Shown here: piece after piece, positions 24,301 through 34,549 of the stretch
Position numbering within the stretch: position 1 is the first letter of the stretch
Layout of the letters: each line of letters begins with the position of its first letter
Origin: Endothia cerciana
Lineage: Eukaryota > Ascomycota > Sordariomycetes > Diaporthales > Cryphonectriaceae
Reading direction: 5' to 3'
Length of the DNA: 64,000 nt
Assembly: GCA_026119935.1 (NCBI GenBank)
Contig: JALRMH010000008.1
Location: 1 to 64,000 of the forward strand
The notes under the pieces: model-generated
Seen by the model: only the letters and a program-made list of their open reading frames with translations
Database searches by the model: none
Told to the model about the DNA's origin: nothing
Translations under genes and position numbers: made by a program

Positions 24301-27036
24301 TTATAAAAGTATTATAAATTTATAAAACTATTCTAAAGCAAGCTAGATATAAGACTTTTAGAATACAGCCTATATAATTACGAAATACTATTTAAAGAAG
24401 GAACTCAGCTATAGTTCTTCTCTATCTATAAACTCGATAAAGCAAGGTTAAAAGCACTTGAGGAGTACCTCGACGAGAACCTTAAAAGGGGATATATCAG
24501 ACTATCCTAATTACTAGCAGGATACCTAATCCTATTCGTACTAAAGAAAAACAGAAAGCTTAGGCTCTATATAGACTACAGATAGCTTAACAATATTACT
24601 AAGAAGAACCGGTATCCCCTACTACTATTTAAGGAAATCAAAGATCGATTGCAAGGTGTATAATAGTTTACAGCGCTCGACCTTAAGGAAGGTTACTACT
24701 ATATCTGCATTAAGGAAGGAGAAGAATAGAAGATAGCATTTTGAACACGCTATAGACACTACGAATACTTAGTTATACCCTTCGGACTAACTAACGCACT
24801 AGCATCCTTTTAAGAAATAATCAACTACATCCTCTATAAATTCTTAGATATCACGTACGTGCATTATTTACCTCAACAATATCCTCATCTATTCCAGGAC
24901 CCTTAAAGAACACAGACAATATATATAATAAATACTCTAGATACTTTAAGATGCATATCTTCTAGTAGAACTAACTAAAAGCTACTTTTATATTTAAAAA
25001 GTCGACTACCTTAGATATACGATTAAACTAGGATATATTAGAATATAAAAGAATAAAATATAAGTAGTTAAGAACTAGCCTAGGCTAAGAAACATTAAGG
25101 ATATTAGAGCATTCCTTAGATATATTAACTTTTACTAATAATTTATTAGTAAATACAGCGAAATCACACGACTACTTACAGATCTTATGAAAAAGGATCT
25201 ACTCTTCTAATAGGATAAGGAAGAAAACTAGGCCTTTGAAACTATTAAAGAACTAGTTATTAAAGACCTTGTTTTAAAAGAATCAGACCCTTAGAGAGAA
25301 TATAAGCTATACACTGACTTATTAGATTACGCGCTTAGCATAGAACTTAATCAACAAGACGATTAAAGACAACTACAGATAGTTGCTAACTTTTCGAAGA
25401 AATTAAATAGACTAGAATTACAGTACAGAATACTAGATAAAGAACTTATAGCTATAGTAGAAGCATTCAAGGAATAAGAATACTACCTTATAAGTACTAA
25501 ACACATAATTAAAGTATTTTTAAACTATAAGAATCTTACTATATTTATAATAACGAAAAACCTTAACAGACGACAAGTAAGATAGGCAGAATACTTATCT
25601 TAGTTCGATTTCAGGATTATCTATATCTAAGGCAAGGATAACGCTAGGGCTGACGCTCTTAGCAGAAGAGCAAATCACTAGGACAAAATTAAGGAAGAAA
25701 TCCAGGATATCTTTATAATTAATAAAAAAGGGGACCTTATTAACGTATATAAAGAACTTGCAGCAACCTTCAAGATAGAACTACAAGACAGCAACCCTAA
25801 GCAAATAACTTAGACGAATATATTAAGGATGTATATAGCGCTCTAGCATATAGATACTAAGGAATTAAAGCTACCTATGAATAAATTAAAAGACGCTAGA
25901 ACTCACTAGGCTTTAGGAAAAGAATTAAAGACATCTTATAATAATGCAATAATTGCAAAAAGAACAAGGCAGAAAGATACAAGCTCTACAGACTACTACA
26001 ACTCTTACTAGTACTTATAGCTATTTAGCAGTTAATCAGCTTAAACTTTATTATTAAGCTACCTCTCTTATAAGAACCTTTAACTAAAGTGTAATACGAT
26101 AGCATTTTAGTAGTAGTTTATAGACTAAGCAAGTACGCTTACTTTCTCCTCTATAAGGAAAGTAGTATAGCAGAAGAACTTATATATATATTCTTCAGAA
26201 TAATTATCACTAACTATAGCATGCTAGAAGAAGTAATCTCTAATAAAGATAGAAAGTTTAACTTAAGATTTTAAACTTTACTTATAAAGCAGCTTGGAGT
26301 ATAATATAGAATATCTATAGTATTCTATCCTCAGACAGACAGATAGATAGAAAGAATAAATCAGATCATCGAATAGTACCTTTAATACTATACTAACTAG
26401 GAACAAGATAACTAGGTTAACCTATTACCTCTTATATAGTTTGCTTATAATAGCGCAGATATAAGTATAATAAAGAAATCACTATTTTATACACTCTATA
26501 GATATAACCTAACAGCTTACTACAAAGTATTACTAGGGGTAGATGCAGAAGCAGTAGATAAAAGGGTTAAGAAAATTAAGAAAATCTAGGAAAAACTCTA
26601 ATCAGAACTATAATGCATTTAAGAATAAATAATACACTATGCAAATATAAAAAGGATTAAAGGACTAATCCTATAAGAGGGAGATAAGGTCTACTTTTTA
26701 AAATTTTATAACAAATCTCCCTAGTTAACTATAAACTTGCATTACCTTACAGGATAAGGATACACCTGGTTTTCCACATTTTATTATTAGAACTAGCAGT
26801 ATAGGAAACACTAACAGACGATATAGTAGAAGTCGAAAATAACAAATTAGAATATAAGGTAGAAAGAATTCTTAAGCATAGAGGAATAAGCATTATATAA
26901 GAATACCTTATTAAATAGAAAGGATACTCTAATAGCGAAAATATATAGGAACTACTAGAAAACCTCTACTATAATTAGAAGCTCAGCTAGTATTAAAAAA
27001 AAAAAAAAAAGTACTGCACACAAGACTCAACACAGG

Positions 27037-27106
27037 ACTAGCTAAGATTCGAACCTAAGACCTTCAGCAGGAAAACTAACGCTTTATACTATTAAGCTAT
27101 AAAACT
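27037..27106 (-). repeat. tRNA-like A/B-box sequence in Gypsy copy E
   Basis: Minus-strand TAGCTTAATAGTATAAAGCG followed by AGGTTCGAATC. Same place relative to pol and the antisense frame as in the other copies. Confidence 0.4.
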
Positions 27107-27171
27107 AAGATATATAGATTTAATATATAGCACTTCGAATAAGGTAAACTACGACTATCTTATAAAACTAG

Positions 27172-27708
27172 TTACGACGAAGAACTACTAGTAGCAGGAC
27201 GAATTGCGTCTGCAGACTCCTCTAGCTGCACCTCCTTAGCTAGGAAACCAGACTAATCTACTATAGAATTCCCTACATCTATAGAATTCTAATCGAAACC
27301 CTTGAAAAAAGGATCTATAGCTACTGCAGCTGACTCCTCAGAGACTACAGCCTGCACTTAAGCAGCAGCAAGAACGTGCCTCTCCTCAGCCTCCTCCTAC
27401 TCAAGCTCCTCTACGCTCGAGAGACCACGACGAACTGCTTTCATCATCCTCTCAAACTATATACGCTTCTGTTTGCGTAGATGTTCGACCTCGGCAGCAG
27501 CATCTCGGAGACGACCTTCGGCGCTCTCTAACTAATCCTCTAAGCGCTAGTGCTAGACACCGATCCGACGAATCTCTGCAGAACTCAGACCCTGAACGTC
27601 GCATCTCGAACAACTAAGACAGACGCATTCTATGCAATAAGAAGAATCATCGACAGAAACTTAGCATGACTAGATGCTACGACCCTCGCAAAAGGAACAA
27701 GAAGGCAT
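27172..27708 (-). pseudogene. antisense Cys-rich/coiled-coil reading frame, Gypsy copy E (family 2)
   Basis: 179 codons including the stop; starts MPSCSFCEGRSI. Cys at about residues 4, 7, 15, 25, 28, 32 and 36. A charged coiled-coil-like part follows at residues 52-115 (ESAEGRLRDAAAEVEHL), then an acidic tail ending in a Ser run. Eight in-frame stops, each one transition from a Trp or Gln codon. Because this part of the element is the least RIP-damaged, the Cys cluster is readable. Function unknown; may be an accessory protein of the chromovirus or a captured host gene. Confidence 0.55.
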
Positions 27709-27886
27709 AGTAACAGCGTTTTGAAGAATGATGAAGAGAAGGCTGTCTTTTCGTTTCGTCTTTTCGGAACGCGTTTTGTTGACTCTGCTCGACATGACGA
27801 ATTAGGAAGGCGTGAGCAAATAAACGAAGGATATCAAAAAACTTACAAAAGATCATTAGGGACAACGATCGATAGGAGGGAGATGA

Positions 27887-28360
27887 TGTTATAACCTATC
27901 CAACATATAGGTCACGACGACAAGTGCAGCAACAGGCTACTCAGAGTGGACCCCTTAGGACGACAGAAGTTCAACACCTGTCCTTGATAAAATACAAACC
28001 TCGATTATATAACCCAGGGTTAGGGTTACCGGTATAACCAATTAGGATGGATAGCTCGGGATATCAGCTATCTAGAGATATCCGAATAGCTTGGATATGT
28101 TGCTATCCAAGCTATCCACACTAAAGAGCAGGATATATAGGAACAGACATTTCCTATAGTCAGATAGATCTCATAGTGCTCTTTAGTCATTAATCTAAGT
28201 TCTAAGTACACACATACTTAGAAGCCTTAAAGGTAGTGAACACTCGCATAGGTTACTTAGTGTATTTCTGTATTCACAGGTTGTTACTTGACACCGCTCT
28301 TGTTAGCATAAACCTAATCAGTACTTAAGGAATCCCCGGATTACTGCAGTACTCATTACA
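27887..28360 (+). repeat. Gypsy 3' LTR of copy E, best-preserved LTR
   Basis: 474 bp, TGTTATAACC to CTCATTACA, preceded by the PPT. Contains GGGTTAGGGTTA at about 28018-28029 and a perfect 12-bp-arm hairpin (ATAGCTTGGATA at 28086-28097, its complement at 28104-28115). Compared with the partner LTR at 20886 it keeps most C and G residues. Confidence 0.85.
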
Positions 28361-28669
28361 CTTAAGCTTAGACCTTAAGCATTAGTTATTATATTATAAT
28401 ACAGAGCTGTTAGCTTAAGGCACTTGATAAGCTGACTTATATAATTCTAATCTAAAGGCTTTATTAATAATTTTTAACACTTCTTTTAAAAGTTACCTTT
28501 GTTAAGATGCCTCTAAGAGCGACTTGCTAGCAAGACGCTATCAAATCGTCAGCTTTATATACAGCTACTAATAAACTAGCTCAAGATCAGCCTTCTGTAT
28601 AGCAACTTAAGGCTGAAGTAGCCTGCCTATATCGCCTTAAAGAGCTTTATAATAAAGCAGCTAGCCTTC

Positions 28670-28882
28670 TGTCACGAGTGGCAGGTGTTATAAGGTGACA
28701 GGGCCAAGGGTTAGGAGCTAGCCAGGGCCAGCTATCTGTACAAAAGGGAAGCCTACTAGCTTTAGGCTTGGGACTTTAGGCTTAGACCTTAAGTGTTAGC
28801 TATTACATCGCAATACAGGCTTTTGGCTGGGGGCACTCGACAAGCTGACTTATGTGATTCGGATCTACAGGCTTTACTGACA
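28670..28882 (+). mobile_element. 213-bp LTR-like element, copy 4, nested in gag
   Basis: Perfect 5-bp duplication CCTTC (28665-28669 and 28883-28887). Nearly free of RIP; ends TGTCACGAG and TTTACTGACA. Confidence 0.8.
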
Positions 28883-29647
28883 CCTTCGCAGCTCTCTTCA
28901 AGCTTTATACTAACAGCAATCTAGTCGCTCCTCCTTGTTAAGACGATAGCGAAGATCTAGCAACTCGTCTGATTCGTCTAGGCCTGAAATCAAAGTTAAA
29001 AATATCACTAAGCTAGCTATTTTATCCTCGTTTCAACAGCGCAATAACTAGCTAGCAGATCTTTAGCAGGTATTCGACAGAGCACCCTGCTGTTACTACT
29101 CTAGTTTATAAAAAATCCTCTTTACTACAGACTATATTAATAGCGACTTCCGAGCGAAATAGATTTGAGAATATAGTAAAGGCTAAGCAACCTAGGACGA
29201 ATTTCAAACTTAGTCCTTTAAAGCTTTAGGAATCGACGCAATCCCTCAGATTGTTAAACAGCTAGAGAAAGCTATATAGAGACCCGACTAAAGCCCTTCT
29301 ACCTTCCGAAACTATATCGAATCCTTAAAAGACAAAACAATCTGTTTATACAAGCTATACACTAAGCTCTCGCCGATACTTATCCAGCATATCGACGAAG
29401 CTTTGCTGACGATCCTTAAGATAAGAGACGAGCTGGTCACTTTTACAACTAGATTATAGGAATCCCAGAGAGAGCAGGAAGTAAGCACGTCAGGGACCCC
29501 TAACGACAGCAAAAAAGCAAACCCTGCTCAGGACCAGGGGTCTGAAACGCCAGCTAAGCGCTAGTGAACTGAACCTGATTTGTCAAAGATAAAGTGCTGG
29601 ATTTGTAGCAAGCAAGGCTATATTTCACGACGATGTTAGGAAAAGTG

Positions 29648-29803
29648 AGGAGGCTGTCTAGTGCTTAGGAAACTGTTGATCAGAAGGCTGTCTAGCGCTT
29701 AGGAAGCTGTTGAAACTGTCTAGTATTGAGGAAGACTGATAAGGCTGTCTAGTGCCTAGGAAACTGTTGATCAGAAGGCTGTCTAGTGCCTGGGAAACTG
29801 TTG
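29648..29803 (+). repeat. degenerate tandem repeat, about 34-bp unit
   Basis: About four to five copies of a unit resembling AAGGCTGTCTAGTGCCTAGG plus AAACTGTTGATCAG. Units vary by point changes and small deletions. It sits between the zinc knuckle and the PPT of the gag-only element. Confidence 0.65.
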
Positions 29804-29880
29804 TACGGACTTGATTCGAGGGCGAATCGAGAGGGCTCCGGATCCGATTCGAGGGCGAATCGCACAGAGGAGGAGATAGT

Positions 29881-30093
29881 TGTCATGAGTAGCAGGTGTC
29901 ACGAGGTAGCAGGGCCAAGGATTAGGGGCTAGCCATAGCTAGCTATCTGTATAAAAGGAAAGCCTACTAGTTTTAGGCTTAGGACCTTAGGCTTAGACCT
30001 TAAGCGTTAGTTATTGTATTATAATACAGAGCTTTTAGCTGGAGCACTTGACAAGCTGACTTGTGTGATTCTGATCTGAAGGCTTTATTGACA
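29881..30093 (+). repeat. 3' LTR of the gag-only element (213 bp)
   Basis: Immediately follows the purine tract. Starts TGTCATGAGTAGCAGG and ends TTTATTGACA. More diverged from the solo copies than they are from each other. Confidence 0.7.
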
Positions 30094-30463
30094 AACCTGC
30101 ATGTTGGATAGGTTATAACACTATAGCATTTGACTTCTTATATCACTAGCAAAGCTTATATAAGCTAGGGTTAGGGTTGTAATGGAAGGAGAGTCGATAG
30201 AGTTGACAGCAACTATATTAAAGAGCTGGATATATGAAGGACGAGGTTTCCTACTGTCAGGTAGATTTCCTTCATAGCTCTTTAGTCGTCAATCTAAGTA
30301 CTGTTCAGACCCCTATCTCTATAGTAGCCTTAAAGGCGAACAATCATATCACTACAGTCGATATTGCTCAGAAAAGGTAATCCTCTGTGCTGGTTTGCTA
30401 ACATAAACCCAACAACCTCACAGGTACATCAAGGCTAAGGCATTTGGTGTGTGATTGTTACAC
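30094..30463 (+). repeat. remnant of a related Gypsy LTR
   Basis: The first ~28 bases are the reverse complement of the Gypsy LTR start (GGATAGGTTATAACA). From about 30160 the sequence is in forward orientation and resembles the LTR at 27887 (CTAGGGTTAGGGTT, AAAGAGCTGGATATATGAAGG, TTAGTCGTCAATCTAAG), ending TTGTTACA. The inverted start implies a rearranged junction. Last piece of the repeat block. Confidence 0.55.
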
Positions 30464-30466
30464 ATA

Positions 30467-32306
30467 AGTCAGAGGGGGGGTTTTCGGCCACCCCGGCCGT
30501 CCTCACCACATACACACACACATATATATATTAACTACTTTTCTATCCTATTCACCTACCACGATGCAATCCTCCTCATCAGTAGGTAATTCGATATCGT
30601 TCTCTTCATCCAGACTATCCTTATATTGATTGACTGCATTTTGAGCCCTCTGTATAGCTTCAATCCCTGCAAACTTCGAATTCGGGCTCACATCGACCTT
30701 TCTTCTTTTACTAGGCCTCTGAGCCTTAATCTGCCTCTTTAACGCCTTATTTTCCTCTAATGTCTTAGCGAATTCGAGGTCTCTTTCATCATATGCCTTT
30801 TGTATCTTCCTGGATAGTATACGGCGGCCTGAGTCTGTTGAAAGATAGTGCTGATTCTCCTGCAGCTGATGATATAGCTGTCTGGCTTTTCGAGGAGTTG
30901 AAAAAATAACTAGCTGGCTTGAGGAAGCTTTTTAGGAAAGCTTAGGCGCTGTTGATTGTATTGGGCCTGATTTTAGCTAGATCTGAGTGCCTGGTTGACT
31001 GTTTTCGAGGAGAAGAGGACTTAAAAGCGTTTTAGAGGGCCTTAAAGGCTATAGACTAGTTACTTTTTATCTAGATCGGATATTCTAGCTAGAAAGGCCT
31101 TCTAGGCGAGCTAGACGATAGTTCTTAAGGAATAATCGCTTGCTAAAGATCGTTGAATTCCTCTATTAGCCTAAACTACTGACTTTCTTTCTATATACTT
31201 GTTTAAAAGATGAAAAGACCTCTAGATCAAGGGGCTAAAGAATATAAGAGGTATAAGGAGGCAAGTAAAGTAGTAGGATGTTATTTTGAAAGCATTTATA
31301 TATAAACTTATCAGTTTTATAGCTTCTATAGCTATCTAAGATTAATAGTCTAGCTTCTAAGGGGTCTGCTAGCTAGCTGCTAAGAATAAAGATCTTTTCA
31401 AGCTATTCAAGTGCTATTTCATCATTAGTCTATCTATTTTATATAGTAGTGAATTACCAGCCTTTAAAAGGCTTTAAATTAATAGGAAACTATTATTATT
31501 GCACTGTTTACCTTTTAAAAATCACTAGAGGAAAGAGATAGCCACCGGTAGCAGAGACACACTTGATAAAAGAGGTCCAGGCTTTTGATTCAGGCTCTTT
31601 CCTCTGAATTAAACGCGAAGAGGAGCCTCTGAGGACTAATCTATTCTCTCCTTAGCCTTCTATAAGGCCGGCTTCATCTATATTCCATCGATTAGCTGGC
31701 TTGATGGCTTGGATCTGAGGAAGATTAAAAAGACGAAACCAGGGCTGAATTACTTTTGTTATAGCTCTATTAGTTCGTTCAGAAGCAATCCGGCGAGTCT
31801 TCCTGACTCGTATCTCTGGATTTCTCTTCAAAAAAGCCTGAGTCCATTTAGTCCCAAGGGCTTGAGGGTCTCCACGGATCTCGAGGATCTGTCGAGCAAA
31901 GTGCCTGAGTTCTGAATGGCTGGGTGGAAGGCCTAGGCTTTCCTGAATAAGGATCTATTCAGCAAGTCTTCTTTCTTGGTCAATAGAGAGCCTTTGCTGG
32001 TTTTCGTAGGCTGTTTTATGCGATTCTCTTCCTTCCAGACGAGCTTGAAGAGTAGTCCTTAGGATGCCCTATTTCTTCGAGGCCTGCCGCTGAGACAAGC
32101 CTTTTCTGATAGCCTCGATGGCCTGATTTAGCTCAAACTCGGAATATAGCTTCATGATAGTCGTATGAAGGTTTGTTGAGAAGATGAAGTTATCTGGGTT
32201 AAAATTGGTTGAGGAAAAGCTATCAAACTGAAGGGGGTTGAAGAAGCGGTGAGGACGGCCGGGGTGGCCGAAAACCCCGGGTGGCCGAAAACCCCCCCCT
32301 CTGACT
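30467..32306 (-). mobile_element. pogo/Fot1-type DNA transposon, degenerate, 1840 bp
   Basis: Flanked by TA (30465-30466 and 32307-32308), with terminal inverted repeats starting AGTCAGAGGGGGGG then TTTTCGGCCACCC. The minus strand encodes a broken Tc1/mariner-superfamily transposase. Near the N-terminus (about 32150) an HTH region reads FELNQAIEAIRKGLSQRQAS. The DDE_1-type catalytic start is NRWNIDEAGLIEG (about 31680), and FIKCVSATGGYLFPLVIFK lies at about 31550. Stop codons interrupt every frame, several TAG/TGA in place of Trp or Gln. Length fits Fot1 elements (about 1.9 kb). Non-autonomous in this state. Confidence 0.85.
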
Positions 32307-32312
32307 TAACGG

Positions 32313-34267
32313 TCACAAATGACCTCTAGTTGCCTTCCTCCGTAACTCTTCGGTAATTTTCACAGCTCGCCGCACGGACAGATCTAGCAAAATCTCTTCG
32401 CTACCGCCCGGAACAGTGATAGCTTTAGCATCTCTCCAGATCCGTTCGACGCGTTCACCTCTGCCGCCTCTCGTGAGGCCGATGCCACCCATGATCTGAA
32501 TAGCATCCCGCACTACGTGCTCCAAGACGATTCCAGCATGGGCTTTGAGTTGAGCCGTGGTACCCGCGAGAAGAAAATCTGCCTCCGTGTGAGACAATTG
32601 GCTGAGTTGATAGATCAAATTCTAGCACCTTGTCAGCATGGAGTCTTAACTCAGCTTGCCACACCTCGCTATCCCGTACCTCTATCCAAGACTGGAGTGC
32701 CTCAGTCTCCCGGCTCATGTTTGCGAACTTGAATCTAATGACCTCTGTCAAAGGTTAGTGAGCTGTCAACAACTTGATGCTGCCCTGTGATTCTCACGAT
32801 GATCTATAAGCGCCTTCCCGAATGTTTCACGATGTAGGGCATATCTGCAAAGAACTCGTGTAAGCACATCTTATACGGAGATGAACAGTGGAATGTCTCC
32901 AGAAGGGAGAGTAAATGAGTCTCGGGGAAGTTCGTATTCGTACTCGATCGAGTCTTCCAAGCAGGTCCTCGCACATCTGAGGGCCTGGAAACCGATGAAA
33001 AGCCTCTGCAGAACGAATTAGAAAAGTAACTTATAAGATACTCATATCCTAACCAACCTCGTGATTAAAATTCGAAACAACATATTTAAAGCCTTTTCCG
33101 CGCTCGCCTACCACCATATCCAATCCGACCTTGACATCCTCTAGGTCTACGAATGCTGTGCCTGAGCTGGTAGAACCTGTCAAAGTCATCGGAGTCATGG
33201 TCATCCCTTCGGTTCTCGGGATGATGATGAGCGTGAAAGCACCTGTCGTTTCTCTCACCAACGTCAAGAGGTAAGTTGAGTACATCCCAGAGGTTATCCA
33301 CTACTCATGGATCAGCTATGAGACACCAAAGTATTACGGCGTCCTAACCTTCTTCTGACCATTGATGACAAAATGAGTACCGTCGTCTGAAAGTCTTGCT
33401 TCTGTCTGAAGGCCTTGGACATCGGATCCGGCTCCCGGTTCAGTTATAGCAAGCGCGATTCGCGATTTGCCGCTAAGAATCTCATGTATAACTCTTTTAG
33501 GAACTTTAGTAAGACTCGTTGCCGGATAGAACTCCTCAAGTTACCAGCTTACTGTCTTTGTAGCTTTCCAGAGCCGAATCTCTGTATGGCTGGAATGGCA
33601 AGGGTCGGCACGATTGTTAGTATGCTGCTACAAATGAGTAACAAGGTGGACACTCACCACGCCACCAACCAGGCCGTTCTCCACACTAAAGAGGCTACTC
33701 AGCTTATCGAGCTCGGACGAGTAGACACTATTAACCTACCCTATGCCGCCGACTCTTCCAAATTCGTCGTGCAGGATAAAGTCGTGGAAACCATCCCACT
33801 CGCTGGCCGGAACGTCGCCGATGATGGGATACGCCCCTCTCCATGCTGGTGGGATAGACGCACCCGCCGCCATCGGCATCAGGAGACCATCGTCTGCAGC
33901 CTGCTTGTAGAGTGCGTCGGGCAGAATGCGTGTTTGCTCCCACTCCTGGACATGTGGGATTAGGTGCTTCTCTCGTTAGCGACCAATTCTATGATGGAAA
34001 TGAATATTTTAAGACAAGAACCCTTACCTTGTCAACCCAAGCGCGCACCGCCTTGCGCAGTTGCCGATGACTGTCACGATAGTATGGGCTTGGACAGCCT
34101 CGTGCCCACGGCGCTTCGGCGTAAGGGAGGACCGAGCCGAACAGCCATTGCTTCTGCACCTTCTCGGATAAGCCAGACATATCTTTGCGCTCTTTCGGGC
34201 TTGAAATGTCTGGTGAAGATGAGGTCCTTCCAATGACCTGTGTTCTCAGGTTATTTCCATTTGACAT
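32313..34267 (-). CDS. acyl-CoA dehydrogenase family protein (multi-exon)
   Basis: Flavoprotein likely oxidising an acyl-CoA to the 2,3-enoyl-CoA. The model starts MSNGNNLRTQV at 34267; the N-terminal domain has WARGCPSPYYRDSHRQLRKA. Exons read LLMPMAAGASIPPAW, then ALAITEPGAGSDVQGLQTEA (FAD/substrate-binding motif), then DGTHFVINGQKK. The C-terminal helical domain runs from YALHRETFGKALIDH to QIMGGIGLTRGGRG and VPGGSEEILLDLSVR. At least six introns; two splices (Q-RQ|V-IHEILSGK and DSIE|YALH) were checked for phase. The usual catalytic Glu site (IYEGT in mammalian enzymes) aligns by eye to Gly (VPGGS), as I recall for related fungal proteins; the base may lie elsewhere. First cluster gene; its stop codon lies 6 bp from the pogo element. 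Substrate unknown. Confidence 0.85.
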
Positions 34268-34549
34268 CGTTGTTGTAGGCCCTTGTCAACTATGTATACG
34301 GAGACCGGAAGCAGGCGGTGGTGAGAATTCCGAAACTATTCCGGGCCCGTGCTAGTTGCGGAATTTGAGACCGCTGCCCTCACGCTAGGCCCAAGGGCGC
34401 AAATACACACCATGAAGCGGCGCTTCAAGATCAATGAGCCGGCCAACGGTTGGAAAGCTGAATGAAGAGAATCAGTTCACCCCGGTCTGACATAGAAGGT
34501 CGGCTTCCCGCGGCCCAACCATGAATTTGAACAGATTTATTCCTTGCCT
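34268..34549. promoter_or_regulatory. upstream region of the acyl-CoA dehydrogenase
   Basis: Holds AATTCCG (34326-34332), ATTCCGGG (34339-34346) and CGGAATTTGAG (34359-34369), partial matches to the CGG-AATTT-CCG dyad seen elsewhere in the cluster. No gene seen. Confidence 0.35.

Larger units (their letters stand above)
21361..27886 (+). mobile_element. Ty3/Gypsy chromovirus copy E, complete gag-pol internal region, RIP-degraded
   Basis: Only copy with both LTRs. Gag begins about 21430 and shows a capsid-type stretch (about 21930-22140). Reverse transcriptase lies about 24460-24900 with recognisable FTALDLKEGYYYI and YLVIPFGLTNALASF blocks. RNase H is about 25250-25640. Integrase core is about 26040-26420 (SKYAYFLLYKESS, FYPQTDR, ERINQIIE). 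The chromodomain is about 26850-26960. In-frame stops are almost all TAG/TAA at former Trp, Gln or Arg codons, as RIP predicts. After pol come the tRNA-like unit (27037-27106), the antisense frame (27172-27708) and the PPT AGGAGGGAGATGA. Non-functional. Confidence 0.9.
28361..30093 (+). mobile_element. non-autonomous gag-only LTR retroelement
   Basis: Order: truncated 5' LTR (28361-28469, matching the second half of the 213-bp unit), then a gag-like frame beginning MPLRATCQQDA near 28515, then a CCHC-like zinc knuckle (CWICSKQGYISRRC) near 29590-29635. Degenerate tandem repeats, two GATTCGAGGGCGAATC palindromes, a purine tract AGAGGAGGAGATAG and a full 213-bp 3' LTR (29881-30093) follow. No reverse transcriptase or integrase can fit. 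A solo copy of its own LTR is nested in gag (28670-28882). Gag is interrupted by stops and at least one frame change. Presumably mobilised in trans by another element. Confidence 0.65.

Noticed and set aside
29648..29803. possible CRISPR-like array
   Set aside because: Units are contiguous and degenerate without unique spacers, inside a retroelement of a eukaryote.
33415..33963. 182-codon plus-strand open frame
   Set aside because: Antisense to acyl-CoA dehydrogenase exons with recognisable motifs.
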